The translations under genes were made by a program, and so were the position numbers. Of a DNA stretch of 64,000 bases, positions 1-8,933 are shown piece after piece; within the stretch, counting starts at the first letter, position 1, and every line of letters begins with the position of its first letter. The notes beneath the pieces were generated by a model, which had not been told where the DNA came from, did not search any database, and saw only the letters and a program-made list of their open reading frames with translations. The DNA is from an uncultured Verrucomicrobiota bacterium. GTDB lineage: Bacteria > Verrucomicrobiota > Verrucomicrobiia > Limisphaerales > CAIQOK01. Location: contig CAIQOK010000021.1 in assembly GCA_903873415.1 (NCBI GenBank), positions 1-64,000 on the forward strand, read 5' to 3'.

Positions 1-42
1 AGGTATGAAGTTGCAAATCTGCCGCAAAAGATTCAGCTTTGA
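1..42 (+). CDS. possible 3' end of an upstream gene
   Basis: Frame 1 is open from the window edge and reads RYEVANLPQKIQL before a TGA at 40-42. The hydrophilic composition and the hairpin that follows at 73-90 fit the end of a gene entering from the left. Another frame is also open to about 93, so the choice is weak. Confidence 0.25.
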   Translation, partial: RYEVANLPQKIQL

Positions 43-72
43 CGGCGCTGGGACGATTGGTTTTTTATTCAT

Positions 73-90
73 CCCTGCCGTGTGGCAGGG
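73..90. terminator. hairpin between window edge and the oxidase gene
   Basis: A perfect 7-bp stem, CCCTGCC / GGCAGGG, with a GTGT loop. It is followed by an A-rich stretch and not by a T run, so it is a weak candidate terminator or a 5' element of the oxidase gene. Confidence 0.35.
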
Positions 91-142
91 CTAAACAAAT
101 TGTTCCAGCACTTTTTTAAAAAATCCTGTGGGATGGCTGTGA

Positions 143-2572
143 ATGAATTCTACTATTTTTAATTGTGCCAAACCTGGGGCTTTGCCGGCTGTTTTGGCGG
201 CGGGGATCGTTCTGTCCGGCGCCTTGGAAGGGGTTGCGAACCAGCAAATTGTTCAAACGCCGCTTTCGGGCGCGGCTCTTCCCAAGTTTGTCGAGCCGGT
301 GCCCGTGTTCACCAACCGCGCGGATGGGACGCGCTGGGCTCTCAAGGGGGACACGTTTACAATCACCAGTTCCGAGTTCCAGCAGCAGTTGCTTCCTGCG
401 TCGTTTTATGCCGCCTTGCCCGCTTCGGCGAGTTACACCAGCCAGTTCACAGGTGCAGTGGTCGCACGGATCAACCCCCGAAATGGAACCTATCTTTGGG
501 GCTATCAGGTTGACGATGGCAAGAATGCTTTTGGCCCATCCTGCCCAGCCGTGACCATCGTCTCCACCCAAGGGGTGACGAGCCGCATCAAGATGGTCAA
601 TAAGCTCGTGCCGTTCAAGGACCTGGATGGCCGGCAGCTGAGCGGGCCCCTGCTCCAGAAGTTCCTCACGGTGGATCAATCGTTTCATTGGGCAAACCCC
701 TTGAACAATCCCATGACGCAGGGGGCGATGGACATGCTGACGGGTCTGGCCAACGGCAACCCCAATTTTTATAGCGGTCCCCAGCCAATGGTTGTGCATC
801 TGCACGGCAGCCAAAGCCCTTCGGCCTTTGACGGTCATCCCGATGCTTGGTTCACCCCGGGCCTGGCCAAGAAAGGGCCTGGATTCGTGTCGGACACCTA
901 TATCTTCCCCAACAGCGGAGAGCCCGCCACCGAGTGGTATCATGACCATACTCTGGGTGAAACCCGGTTGAACGTATATGCCGGACAAGCCGGCTTTTAT
1001 TTCGTCAGGGGCGGCATCGAAACGGCCGTCTCGCCAGCCCTGCCTTCGGGACTGCAAGAGGTAGAACTGGCCATTCAGGACAAGCAGTTTGATACCAATG
1101 GCCAGCTGCTTTGGCCCGATGGTAAGCCCTCCGGGGCCGGGCTCAACGGCGACCCCGGCAATCCAGGGATTCATCCCTACGCCGTCCCGGAATTCTATGG
1201 GGATGTGATGTTGGTCAACGGCAAGAGCTGGCCGTATCTGAACGTGGAGCCGCGCCGTTACCGCTTCCGTTTTCTCAACGGCTGCAATGCCCGGGTCCTG
1301 GCCCTGCAACTGGCGGACACCAAAGGAGCCACTGCCGGCTCGACTTTGCCCGCCATCTGGCAGATCGGTTCCGACGGTGGATTGCTGGATAAACCCGTCA
1401 ATCTTAACTCGTTTGTTCCATTCACTTTCAATTCGATGGACCTGACCACAAGCCCTTATGGTTCGCCATTGCTGGGAACCCCACGGATGCTTTTGTCCCC
1501 CGGCGAAAGAATGGACGTGATTGTGGATTTCGCGAGGTTTGCGGGAAAGACCTTCACCCTCATCAACGATGGGACCCATCCCTTTCCCGGCGGCGACCCG
1601 GTGGATCCGGCCACCGACGGGCTGGTGATGCAGTTCCGGGTAAACAAAAAGCTGTCCTCGCCCGATGCGAGCTTCGATCCGGCTCTGCCGGGGGCGGCTC
1701 TTCGCAAGGGGGCTCAACAAATGATCCGCTTGGCCGATGGTCTGGGCAACCTTGCCCCGGGAGTCAAGGTGGACAATGTGCGCCGCCTCACTCTCATTGA
1801 GCAGGAGGATCCGGACACGGGTGCGCCTGTCAAAGTGTTGATCAACAACACCCATTACGACGGGCTTGCCCCGATGGGCGGCTTTAGCTGGCAAAACTCG
1901 GCACCGCTTAAGGATTCAGTTTCCTTCAACAACGGCACCCTCAATGTGACCGAGATGCCCCAGGTGGGTTCAACAGAGATCTGGGAGCTTGTCAATCTCA
2001 CTCCTGATGATCACCCCATGCATATTCATTTGGTGCAATACCAGATGTTGAACCGCCAGATCCTCAACGTTGGAGCGTCCGTGCCGGACCTTGTCCCGCC
2101 CTACAGCACACCCCCTTACTTCACCACCCCCGGCTACCGAACCGATGCCTTCGAAGCCTCATGGTTCCTGGACGCCGGATCGACTATCGGGACCCAATAT
2201 GGCGGCGGAACTTCGCTGCCCTATGTCAACCCGGGTCAACCTATGGGCGGCAATCCGGATGTGACGCCCTATCTGGTGGGCAACCCCACCCCTCCCGATC
2301 CGAGTGAGACCGGATGGAAAGACACCATTAATTGCTTTCCAGGAACCGTTACCCGCTTGGTGGTCCGCTGGGCCCCTCAAGCAAATCCCGTGTCCGGTGT
2401 GCTGGCTGGGCAGAACAAGTTCTCCTTTGATCCGACCACTCCGCTGGGCATTCTCAATGACGGCTTTGGTTTGCCCGGGGGGCCCGGTTACATGATCCAT
2501 TGCCACATCATAGACCATGAAGACAACGACATGATGCGCCCGATCATGCTGAGAAAGTCTGCAGGCCATTGA
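143..2572 (+). CDS. secreted multicopper oxidase (CotA/bilirubin oxidase-like)
   Basis: An 809-aa laccase-type multicopper oxidase that should couple one-electron oxidation of phenols, metals or similar donors to reduction of oxygen to water. The N-terminus has a hydrophobic segment (about residues 13-30) consistent with export. All four copper-binding segments are visible: HLH at 219-221, HDH at 267-269, HPMHIH at 624-629, and HCHIIDH at 786-792 with a methionine at 797 as the type 1 axial ligand. The active site therefore looks complete. The protein is longer than typical CotA (about 510 aa); the extra length comes from insertions between the cupredoxin domains. The gene stands alone, with no copper chaperone nearby, and its start lacks a clear Shine-Dalgarno site. 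The physiological substrate cannot be read from the sequence. Confidence 0.9.
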   Translation: MNSTIFNCAKPGALPAVLAAGIVLSGALEGVANQQIVQTPLSGAALPKFVEPVPVFTNRADGTRWALKGDTFTITSSEFQQQLLPASFYAALPASASYTSQFTGAVVARINPRNGTYLWGYQVDDGKNAFGPSCPAVTIVSTQGVTSRIKMVNKLVPFKDLDGRQLSGPLLQKFLTVDQSFHWANPLNNPMTQGAMDMLTGLANGNPNFYSGPQPMVVHLHGSQSPSAFDGHPDAWFTPGLAKKGPGFVSDTYIFPNSGEPATEWYHDHTLGETRLNVYAGQAGFYFVRGGIETAVSPALPSGLQEVELAIQDKQFDTNGQLLWPDGKPSGAGLNGDPGNPGIHPYAVPEFYGDVMLVNGKSWPYLNVEPRRYRFRFLNGCNARVLALQLADTKGATAGSTLPAIWQIGSDGGLLDKPVNLNSFVPFTFNSMDLTTSPYGSPLLGTPRMLLSPGERMDVIVDFARFAGKTFTLINDGTHPFPGGDPVDPATDGLVMQFRVNKKLSSPDASFDPALPGAALRKGAQQMIRLADGLGNLAPGVKVDNVRRLTLIEQEDPDTGAPVKVLINNTHYDGLAPMGGFSWQNSAPLKDSVSFNNGTLNVTEMPQVGSTEIWELVNLTPDDHPMHIHLVQYQMLNRQILNVGASVPDLVPPYSTPPYFTTPGYRTDAFEASWFLDAGSTIGTQYGGGTSLPYVNPGQPMGGNPDVTPYLVGNPTPPDPSETGWKDTINCFPGTVTRLVVRWAPQANPVSGVLAGQNKFSFDPTTPLGILNDGFGLPGGPGYMIHCHIIDHEDNDMMRPIMLRKSAGH

Positions 2573-2916
2573 TGGTTGGGCGGGATGCTGGGGGGCAATC
2601 AAGCCTCGAAGGCCAATCTTTTGCGGCTTTTTTCCGTGGCAGGAAGAACGTCCAGTCCGGTCGAAGGGTTTTCACGGAGGGGCGCAAGCTCCAACCGGCT
2701 GGCGTCTATAAATCGCGTCTGTCTTTGGCAGGGCAGGGCCGTCGGGAGGGTTACTGTGAAGCGCCTAGAGGGCATGAAGGGAGGATGGTTTTTTGATGGC
2801 GCAACCTCTCTCGCCAATGCCCTGTGGCCGCCGACGTTAGGAAGCGCTATTGAGGGCAAGCGCCAAGAGCAAAGGGCAAAGGGGAAATCCCGAGGCGGAG
2901 GCGCGGCATGTTTATA
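2573..2916. other. intergenic stretch, no credible gene
   Basis: About 340 bp after the oxidase. Short open frames here have no recognisable domains. It holds one copy of a 40-bp 'catgaag' repeat at 2749-2788, listed separately. Confidence 0.6.
2749..2788 (+). repeat. dispersed repeat A, copy 1
   Basis: About 40 bp built around GAAGCGCCTAGAGGGCATGA. It aligns almost without gaps to a second copy at 48812-48853 (GAAGCGCATGGAGGGCATGA). It lies in noncoding DNA beside a transposase relic, as does the other copy. Confidence 0.7.
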
Positions 2917-2939
2917 GAACCTAAAATCCGCAGTTGGAG
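2917..2939 (+). repeat. dispersed repeat B, short copy
   Basis: GAACCTAAAATCCGCAGTTG and three further bases match the first part of longer copies at 39361 and 48642. The copy breaks off where the istA relic begins, so the relic and the repeat share a junction near 2940. Confidence 0.55.
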
Positions 2940-3620
2940 TTCAGCCGGACGGATCGGGCCCGGTGGGCGAGCCACTCGAGGGGATTATCCGTGGTTTGAC
3001 CGTCGAGCTGGGTCAGAACACCTCCGAAGTGCCGGAAGGCATTTTCCAGACACCGGATAAAACTCTCGGAGGTCTGGCGCCAAACCACTTCAGTGTAGCC
3101 TTTGCGCGAATGACTCAACACCGCGTGAAACAAATGCGGCCGGCGCCGCTGCCCGTCCACCAGAACCCAGGCACCCTGCCCAAAATCCACCTGCAACTCC
3201 TGGCCCGGAGCGCATTCCATCCGGCGAAAGGGCGGCTCCGTCCGGAGCGCCAGTCGGCACACGAAGCGTTTGACCGCATCATATCCACCGGTGAACGCGT
3301 GCCCGGCGACCAGGTCCTGATAGATGCGTTGAGCCGAAATCCCCGCCAGCAAACCCTGCTCGATCACAGCGGACAGCGGGGCACATTGGCTGGCTCGCCC
3401 CGCATTGGACCCGGGGGGGCACATTGGCCGGTTTTGAAGCCGAAGCAGCCTCAGAGCCGATGGGCGGAATGGCCGGTTTTGACTCCGAGGTCGTCGGCTG
3501 TAAATAGCGGCCCACGGTTTCGCGATGTACACCCAGTTCGCGGGCGATCTTGCGTGCCGACCAGCCTTTGGCGGCCAGCGTAGTGATAGAATGTTGTAGG
3601 CTCACGTTGAGTTGGTTCAT
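2940..3620 (-). pseudogene. IS21-family transposase (istA) remnant, frameshifted and truncated
   Basis: The start at 3620 gives an N-terminal helix-turn-helix (AAKGWSARKIARELGVHRET), the DNA-binding part of IstA. Near 3413-3419 a run of seven C on this strand breaks the frame. Removing one C joins the reading to the second frame, which continues with the IstA region GLLAGISAQRIYQDLVAGH, then LQVDFGQGAWVLVDG (start of the RNase H-like core), and ends around FGGVLTQLDG. The remaining catalytic core is missing, and there is no istB (the ATPase partner). The intact gene would be about 500 codons; this keeps about 220. It is a dead relic; whether the C-run frameshift is decay or an assembly error cannot be decided here. 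Confidence 0.85.
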
Positions 3621-3721
3621 TGCGCATCAATGCGGCCTTCGCCGCCGACTGCGCAATCCCACTCTCAAATTGGCCGGTTTTCATGTGCCCATTCCTGGCT
3701 GATTTTGACCGCCCGCTGACA

Positions 3722-3864
3722 CGAAAGGCATTGGAGACCCATAAAAGTCAGGTGGCCGAACTGCCCGGATTCAACGGAAGCCAAAGGACAGAAAGCCGAA
3801 AGGCATTGGAGACTACGGAAACATATTAACGGACTCACCCCGCTAATTGCGAAGCCAAAGGACA
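3722..3864 (+). repeat. two degenerate ~75-bp direct repeats
   Basis: The 17-mer CGAAAGGCATTGGAGAC occurs at 3722-3738 and 3797-3813. The 14-mer GAAGCCAAAGGACA occurs at 3777-3790 and 3851-3864. Both pairs are 74-75 bp apart, so the region is two tandem copies of a 75-bp unit whose middle has diverged. It lies just outside the istA start, where IS21-type elements carry terminal repeats. Confidence 0.65.
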
Positions 3865-3903
3865 TCACGTGCCGGCGACTTCAACAAGCCGCAGGATAAG
3901 GCA

Positions 3904-4896
3904 TCAGCGTCGCCACCAACTGCTTTTCTTAGGATTGGGCTCGTCGGGTTGAGTGGATTGCTGGAAAAGGAAATGCGCCCGGGCGGCCTCCAGGGCCATG
4001 CGGAATTCAAAGTAGCTGGAGTAGCGGTCCGCCGGTTCTTTGGCGAGGGTTTTGACCAGCGCGTCGCTGGTGGCTTGGGTGATTTCGGGCATCACAAGAT
4101 TGGGCGGCGTCAACGGCGTGTGCACATGCGCTGAGATAAGCTCCTCCACGGTTGGCGCGTCAAAAGGAACATGCCCGGTCAGCGCCTGATAAAGAGTGCA
4201 CCCCAGGCTGTACATATCCGAGAGGAAAGTTTCCTTTTCCCGTTTGATTTTCTCTGGGGCCACGTAATAGGGCGTGCCCTCGGTTTCGGCGAGGGATTCC
4301 GGCTCCGCCTCGGTGCTTCGGGCCAAGCCGAAATCCACCAGCTTGGGTTCATTGTCGGCATCAAAAAGAATATTGCCGGGCTTGATGTCGCGGTGCAGCA
4401 AGTCGTGTCTCAACGCCAGATCCAGAGCGGAGGAGATTTTGATCCCGATATCCAGGACCTCGAGTTCGGGAACGTGGTGATGTTTTTCAATGCGATTGTC
4501 GAGGCTGCCGTGGTCGGCCAACTCCATGACGAGGTAGCGCTGGCCTTCCCATTCATCAAAGGTATAGATATGGACGATGTTGGTATGATTGAGAGAGGCG
4601 CAGGCGCGGGCTTCACGGAAGAAGTCGTTGAGCGCCCGCTGGTCGTTCAACAATTCCATCTTCATCAATTTCACGGCGACCATCCGTTCCAGGACCGTGT
4701 CCCAGGCGCGATAAACCGTGCCCATGCCACCGGAAGCAATGATGCTGCGCAGTTCAAACTGGCGCAGCAACAGCGGCATCATGATGGGATGGCCGCATTT
4801 CTTGCATTTTTCGGTTCCCAGCGGCGGCAGGTCGCCGGAAATAAAAACCTTTGTGTCACAACCGCCACAGGTGACCATCTTTAAAGAAGCGCTCAT
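3904..4896 (-). CDS. Ser/Thr protein kinase with N-terminal zinc ribbon
   Basis: A 330-aa Hanks-type kinase. Residues 10-34 form a C-x2-C...C-x2-C zinc ribbon. The kinase domain follows: glycine loop ASGGMGTVY (54-62), VAVK lysine at 76, HRDIKPGN with catalytic Asp170, DFG Asp188, and GTPYYVAPE as the activation-loop end. All catalytic residues are present, so it should be active. There is no transmembrane segment and no sensor domain after the kinase; the tail is short and ends KKSSWWRR, so it is probably soluble. I chose the start at 4896 because the zinc ribbon begins there and a GGGGGC stretch lies just upstream; longer open frame to 5193 has no kinase-like content and overlaps the divergent sensor gene. 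Substrates are unknown. Confidence 0.88.
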   Translation of the reverse strand: MSASLKMVTCGGCDTKVFISGDLPPLGTEKCKKCGHPIMMPLLLRQFELRSIIASGGMGTVYRAWDTVLERMVAVKLMKMELLNDQRALNDFFREARACASLNHTNIVHIYTFDEWEGQRYLVMELADHGSLDNRIEKHHHVPELEVLDIGIKISSALDLALRHDLLHRDIKPGNILFDADNEPKLVDFGLARSTEAEPESLAETEGTPYYVAPEKIKREKETFLSDMYSLGCTLYQALTGHVPFDAPTVEELISAHVHTPLTPPNLVMPEITQATSDALVKTLAKEPADRYSSYFEFRMALEAARAHFLFQQSTQPDEPNPKKSSWWRR

Positions 4897-4999
4897 GTCC
4901 GCCCCCAGACTAGCACGGGATCGTCCGGCCACAAGCTCCGCGAGCTTGCGCCGGGTCTTTAGATCTTTGCTCCCCGCCTTGCAGCGGTTATTTTGGGGC

Positions 5000-7900
5000 G
5001 TGTTCAAGTCGCTGTTTCTCCGGATTGCGGCGCGGTGGGCTGCCTGCCTTGGATTGCTGCTGGTCTTGGCGCCAGTGGGGGCGGTGAGCAATCCGGCTTG
5101 GTTTTCCCGTTCCTGGCAAACCGAGGACGGGTTGCCGGAGCACACCATTGTGGGGTTGGCGCAGACTCCGGATGGGTATCTGTGGGTTGCCACCCGAGAG
5201 GGCCTCTTCCGATTTGATGGGGTGCGGTTTCAGGAGTTCACCCCGGCCATGCGCGCGGGCTCGCCCCCAGGCCAGATCCGGGCCCTCTTGATGGATCATC
5301 GCGGCCGGTTATGGGTCGCCCGAGACGGTGGCGGGGTGGTGTGCGTCCGCGATGGATTGCTGGATCAGGTGGTCGTTTTGGGCGAAGGGCTCTTTAAAGA
5401 CCCGGCCCAGAACCTATGCGAGGACGCAACGGGGGACATTTGGGTGAGCGAGAGCGCCGGTGCCGTCTACCGGATCCATGAGGGCAGCGCCCGGGTTTTC
5501 GGCAGCGCTGAAGGATTGACCAAAGACCAGTGCCGTCTGGCCGCCGACGTGCAGGGGCGGGCGTGGTTTTCGCAAGGCGGCAAGGCGGGCTTTTTTGAAG
5601 CGGGCCGGTTCAAACCGGTTCTGGAGTTGAAAGAGTCTCCGCTCCATATGGCACGGGCACGCCAAGGCGGCGTGTGGCTTTGCTCGGACACTCATTTGTA
5701 TCGATGCTCGGAGCGGGGTTTTGTGGAACAACTGGCCGAGTTGCAAACCGACCCTTCACGCAGCGCATTGGAAGTAACAGCCTTGTATGAGGACAAATCC
5801 CATGGCCTCTGGATAGGAACAGCTTCCAGCGGTCTCCTGCGCTATGACGAAAAGGGCGTGCAAAGCGTGGACGCCACCCTTCCTGCCATCACCGCCCTGG
5901 CCGAAGATTCGGAGGGGGATATCTGGGTTGGTACGCGGGGCAGCGGACTGAATCGGTTCCGCCCTCGGGCCGCGGAATTGGTGGGGGTGACCTCCGGGCT
6001 GCCATTTGTGGCTGTCCAATCGGCCTGCGAAGACGCTTCGGGCACACTTTGGGTGGCGGGTCAGAATGGGAATCTGGCCCGATTTAACGGCGGCATTTGG
6101 AAACCACTCTCCCTCAAGGATGGCTGGGCCTGGGGGGCGGTGAGTTGCCTGACCGCCGAACCGGATGGAGGCGTTGCGCTTGGCACCCGTGCCCAAGGGG
6201 TTTTCCGCTGGAAAGACGGTGTTTTTACGAGCCTGCCCATAAATCAAAAATTCACCAACGTCTTCATCCGCTCGATTTTCTCCAGAACCAACGGAGAGCT
6301 GTGGGTTAGTCCGAATTCCGGCGGCATTTTATATCGCTATCGGCAGGGCTCTTTGCACACCTTCGCACTCCCGCCCGGCTCCATCCACGTCCGCGCCATG
6401 ACATCCGGATCACACTCCAATCTCTGGGCCGCCACCGTGGACGGCCGCCTGTTGCAAATCGTCGGCGAGAGCCTGAGCGATGCGACAACCAATATCCCCT
6501 ACCGCCTCCACCAAAGCATTCGCTGCCTGCAATCGACCGACGATGGCAGCCTGTGGATAGGCTTTGCCGGTCAGGGTTTGGGCCGGCTGAAGAACGGACA
6601 CTATTTTGAATTCCATCGGCGCGATGGATTGTGGGATGAATACGTGTCGCAAATCCTCGCCGACGACCGGGGGTGGCTCTGGATTGGGGGGAACCGGGGG
6701 ATTTACAAAATGGCCCGCGCCGAACTGGAATCGGTGGCCGGCGGGCATCCTTTGCGGGCCCGCTCCGTGGTTCTAGGCCGGGGAGACGGATTGCCCGCCC
6801 TGCAGGCATCCTTTGGTGTCTGCCCGGTCAGCGCCCGCTGTCAGGATGGCCGCCTGTTGATGCCCATGCAGACGGGCTTGGCAGTGATCCAACCTAATAT
6901 GCTCCGCAGAAACGCACTCCCGCCCCCCGTGAACATCGAGCTGCTGCGGGTCAATGGCCACACCGTCGCCGGTTACGCGCTGGCAACTCCCCCGGTTGAA
7001 AAAGAACAAGAACAGTCCGCTCCTTTGAATTTGCGGGCCCTTCCTCCGCTGTTGCGGCTGGGTCCGGGAGTCAACCAGATCGAGTTCGAATTCACCGCCC
7101 TGAGCCTGTCATCCCCGGAGAATGTCACCTTCCGCTATAAGCTCCAGGGCGTGGACAACGACTGGCTGGAGGCGCGGTCCACCCGGACAGCCTCCTATCC
7201 GCGCCTCTCGCCGGGCAACTATCGTTTCCGGGTGATTGCCTGCAATCATGACGGGGTGTGGAATGAGAACGGAGACACTTTGAGTTTCTCGATTGAACCC
7301 TATCTCTGGGAGGCGGGGTGGTTTCGGGTCGCCATGTCCATAGCTGTCCTGAGCCTTTTAGGAGGCGGGCTTTGGCTGGGCATGCGGCGCCGCTATCGGC
7401 GCCGGATTCAGAGGCTGGAGCTCAGGCAGGCTGTGGAACGGGAACGCACCCGCATTGCCCAGGACCTCCATGACGATCTGGGGTCCGGTCTGGTGGAGAT
7501 CAATCTGGGCAGCGAACTGGCCCAGGACCCGACTCTGGCCGCGCACGAGATGCGTGAGCACATTCTGGAAATCGGGGCCCGGGCGCGGGAAATGGTCACG
7601 GCCTTGGACGAGATCGTCTGGGCGGTCAATCCCAAGCATGATACCGTGACTTCTCTGGCCACTTATTTTTGTCAGTTCACGCAGCATTTCCTGAAAACCA
7701 CCGCCGTCCGTTGCCATCTTGAAGTCGCCCGTGAACTGCCCTCGGTCGCTTTAACCACCGAGCAGCGTCACAACCTCTTCCTCGCCTTCAAGCAGTCTTT
7801 GAGCAACGCGGTGCAGCATTCCGGTGCCACAGAGTTGCGCCTCTCCATTGACGCCCCCGACGCAGTGCTCAGCGTGACACTGGCCGACAACGGCCGAGGA

Positions 7901-8062
7901 CTTGATCTCGCCGCGACACCGGAACAAGTCGGCGCGGACGGGCTGAACAACATGCGGCACCGCCTTCACGAACTGGGCGGACATTGCAAATGGACCAGTC
8001 ATCCCGGGCAGGGTACCAGCGTGACTTTCACACTGCCCCTGCCCGCCAGCCGCCAAGGGTAA
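5000..8062 (+). CDS. beta-propeller sensor histidine kinase (Reg_prop, Y_Y_Y, HisKA_3)
   Basis: A two-component sensor of about 1020 aa. After a signal/anchor (SLFLRIAARWAACLGLLLVL) come repeated propeller blades of the YLWVATREGLFRFDG type (about residues 30-660), a Y_Y_Y domain (about 690-770, ending in YRFRVIACNHDG), one transmembrane helix (about 777-797), HisKA_3 with the phospho-acceptor His824 in AQDLHDDLG, and HATPase_c (SNAVQHSG, DNGRGLD, GQGTSVTF). The sensing half should be periplasmic. I chose GTG 5000 because it gives a normal-length signal peptide; the ATG at 4895 would add 35 residues and overlap the start codon of the divergent kinase gene. The next gene is the matching NarL-type regulator. 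In Bacteroidota this propeller/Y_Y_Y architecture senses oligosaccharides, which fits the glycosidase genes downstream. Confidence 0.9.
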   Translation: MFKSLFLRIAARWAACLGLLLVLAPVGAVSNPAWFSRSWQTEDGLPEHTIVGLAQTPDGYLWVATREGLFRFDGVRFQEFTPAMRAGSPPGQIRALLMDHRGRLWVARDGGGVVCVRDGLLDQVVVLGEGLFKDPAQNLCEDATGDIWVSESAGAVYRIHEGSARVFGSAEGLTKDQCRLAADVQGRAWFSQGGKAGFFEAGRFKPVLELKESPLHMARARQGGVWLCSDTHLYRCSERGFVEQLAELQTDPSRSALEVTALYEDKSHGLWIGTASSGLLRYDEKGVQSVDATLPAITALAEDSEGDIWVGTRGSGLNRFRPRAAELVGVTSGLPFVAVQSACEDASGTLWVAGQNGNLARFNGGIWKPLSLKDGWAWGAVSCLTAEPDGGVALGTRAQGVFRWKDGVFTSLPINQKFTNVFIRSIFSRTNGELWVSPNSGGILYRYRQGSLHTFALPPGSIHVRAMTSGSHSNLWAATVDGRLLQIVGESLSDATTNIPYRLHQSIRCLQSTDDGSLWIGFAGQGLGRLKNGHYFEFHRRDGLWDEYVSQILADDRGWLWIGGNRGIYKMARAELESVAGGHPLRARSVVLGRGDGLPALQASFGVCPVSARCQDGRLLMPMQTGLAVIQPNMLRRNALPPPVNIELLRVNGHTVAGYALATPPVEKEQEQSAPLNLRALPPLLRLGPGVNQIEFEFTALSLSSPENVTFRYKLQGVDNDWLEARSTRTASYPRLSPGNYRFRVIACNHDGVWNENGDTLSFSIEPYLWEAGWFRVAMSIAVLSLLGGGLWLGMRRRYRRRIQRLELRQAVERERTRIAQDLHDDLGSGLVEINLGSELAQDPTLAAHEMREHILEIGARAREMVTALDEIVWAVNPKHDTVTSLATYFCQFTQHFLKTTAVRCHLEVARELPSVALTTEQRHNLFLAFKQSLSNAVQHSGATELRLSIDAPDAVLSVTLADNGRGLDLAATPEQVGADGLNNMRHRLHELGGHCKWTSHPGQGTSVTFTLPLPASRQG

Positions 8063-8154
8063 TAACTCAAATGAGGTATTGTGATCCATCCAAGCCCGGT
8101 CCAGAATATTCACCGTGAAATTCCGCACAGTGGCTTGAGCGTTTTATCATTCCA

Positions 8155-8874
8155 ATGACCGCCGACACCCAGACCCTGCAGGAATCCTTTTCGCCGTCCG
8201 GACCGGTGGGATCCACCTCGGTTGCCGTGGTGGAAGACAGCGCGGCGATGCGGCGCAATCTGGAACGACTGCTGGAGCGCTCGCCGGGTGTCCGCTGCGC
8301 CTGCGCCTGCGACTCCGGCGAACAAGCCCTGCTGCAAATCCCCCTCATCAAACCGGATGTGGTGCTGATGGACATCAATCTTCCCGGGCTCTCGGGGATT
8401 GAATGCACCGCGCGGCTCAAGCTGCTACTGCCCGCGATGCAAGTCATCATGCTCACGGTTTACGAGGACAGCACGAGTATCTTCAGCGCCCTCAAGGCCG
8501 GTGCCTGCGGCTATCTGCTCAAACGCGCCGCGCCGGCCGAAATCCTCGATGCCGTGACGACCGTGTGCGCCGGCGGAGCGCCCATGACCAGCGAAATCGC
8601 CCGCAAAATCGTGATGACCTTCCAGTCGCCACCTCCGGCGGCCTCCGGCGCAGCCCCCCTCTCCTCCCGGGAACTGGAAATCCTCGAACTCCTCTCCCAG
8701 GGCAAAGGCAGCAAGGAAATCGCCGACCAGCTTTCCATCAGTTACCACACCGTCCGGGTTCATCTCAAACACATCTACGAAAAGCTTCACGTCCGCTCCC
8801 GCGCCGAGGCCACGGCCAAATACATGGCCGAACGCGGCGACCACAACCCGGATCATAGACACCCTCCAGGTTAG
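8155..8874 (+). CDS. NarL/LuxR-type response regulator
   Basis: A 239-aa regulator with a receiver domain (about residues 22-140; phospho-acceptor Asp73 in VLMDINLPG, the conserved Thr in VIMLTVYEDS and Lys in GYLLKRA) and a C-terminal LuxR helix-turn-helix (about 165-225; LSSRELEILELLSQGKGSKEIA). It follows the sensor kinase by 92 bp and is the expected partner, since HisKA_3 kinases nearly always pair with NarL-type regulators. The receiver starts after a 20-residue extension of unknown role. Its targets cannot be read from the sequence; the adjacent redox and glycan genes are the obvious candidates. Confidence 0.92.
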   Translation: MTADTQTLQESFSPSGPVGSTSVAVVEDSAAMRRNLERLLERSPGVRCACACDSGEQALLQIPLIKPDVVLMDINLPGLSGIECTARLKLLLPAMQVIMLTVYEDSTSIFSALKAGACGYLLKRAAPAEILDAVTTVCAGGAPMTSEIARKIVMTFQSPPPAASGAAPLSSRELEILELLSQGKGSKEIADQLSISYHTVRVHLKHIYEKLHVRSRAEATAKYMAERGDHNPDHRHPPG

Positions 8875-8933
8875 AGTTCCTTATGCATAAAACCCAATTC
8901 CATTCACACATCGAACACCGTCCACATCCCTTC

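Noticed and set aside
116-1894. 592-codon reverse frame opposite the multicopper oxidase
   Set aside because: The + strand frame has all copper motifs; the reverse frame has none and no plausible domain.
2569-2917. Short frames after the oxidase (75-113 codons)
   Set aside because: No family resemblance, no start signal, and they overlap repeat A.
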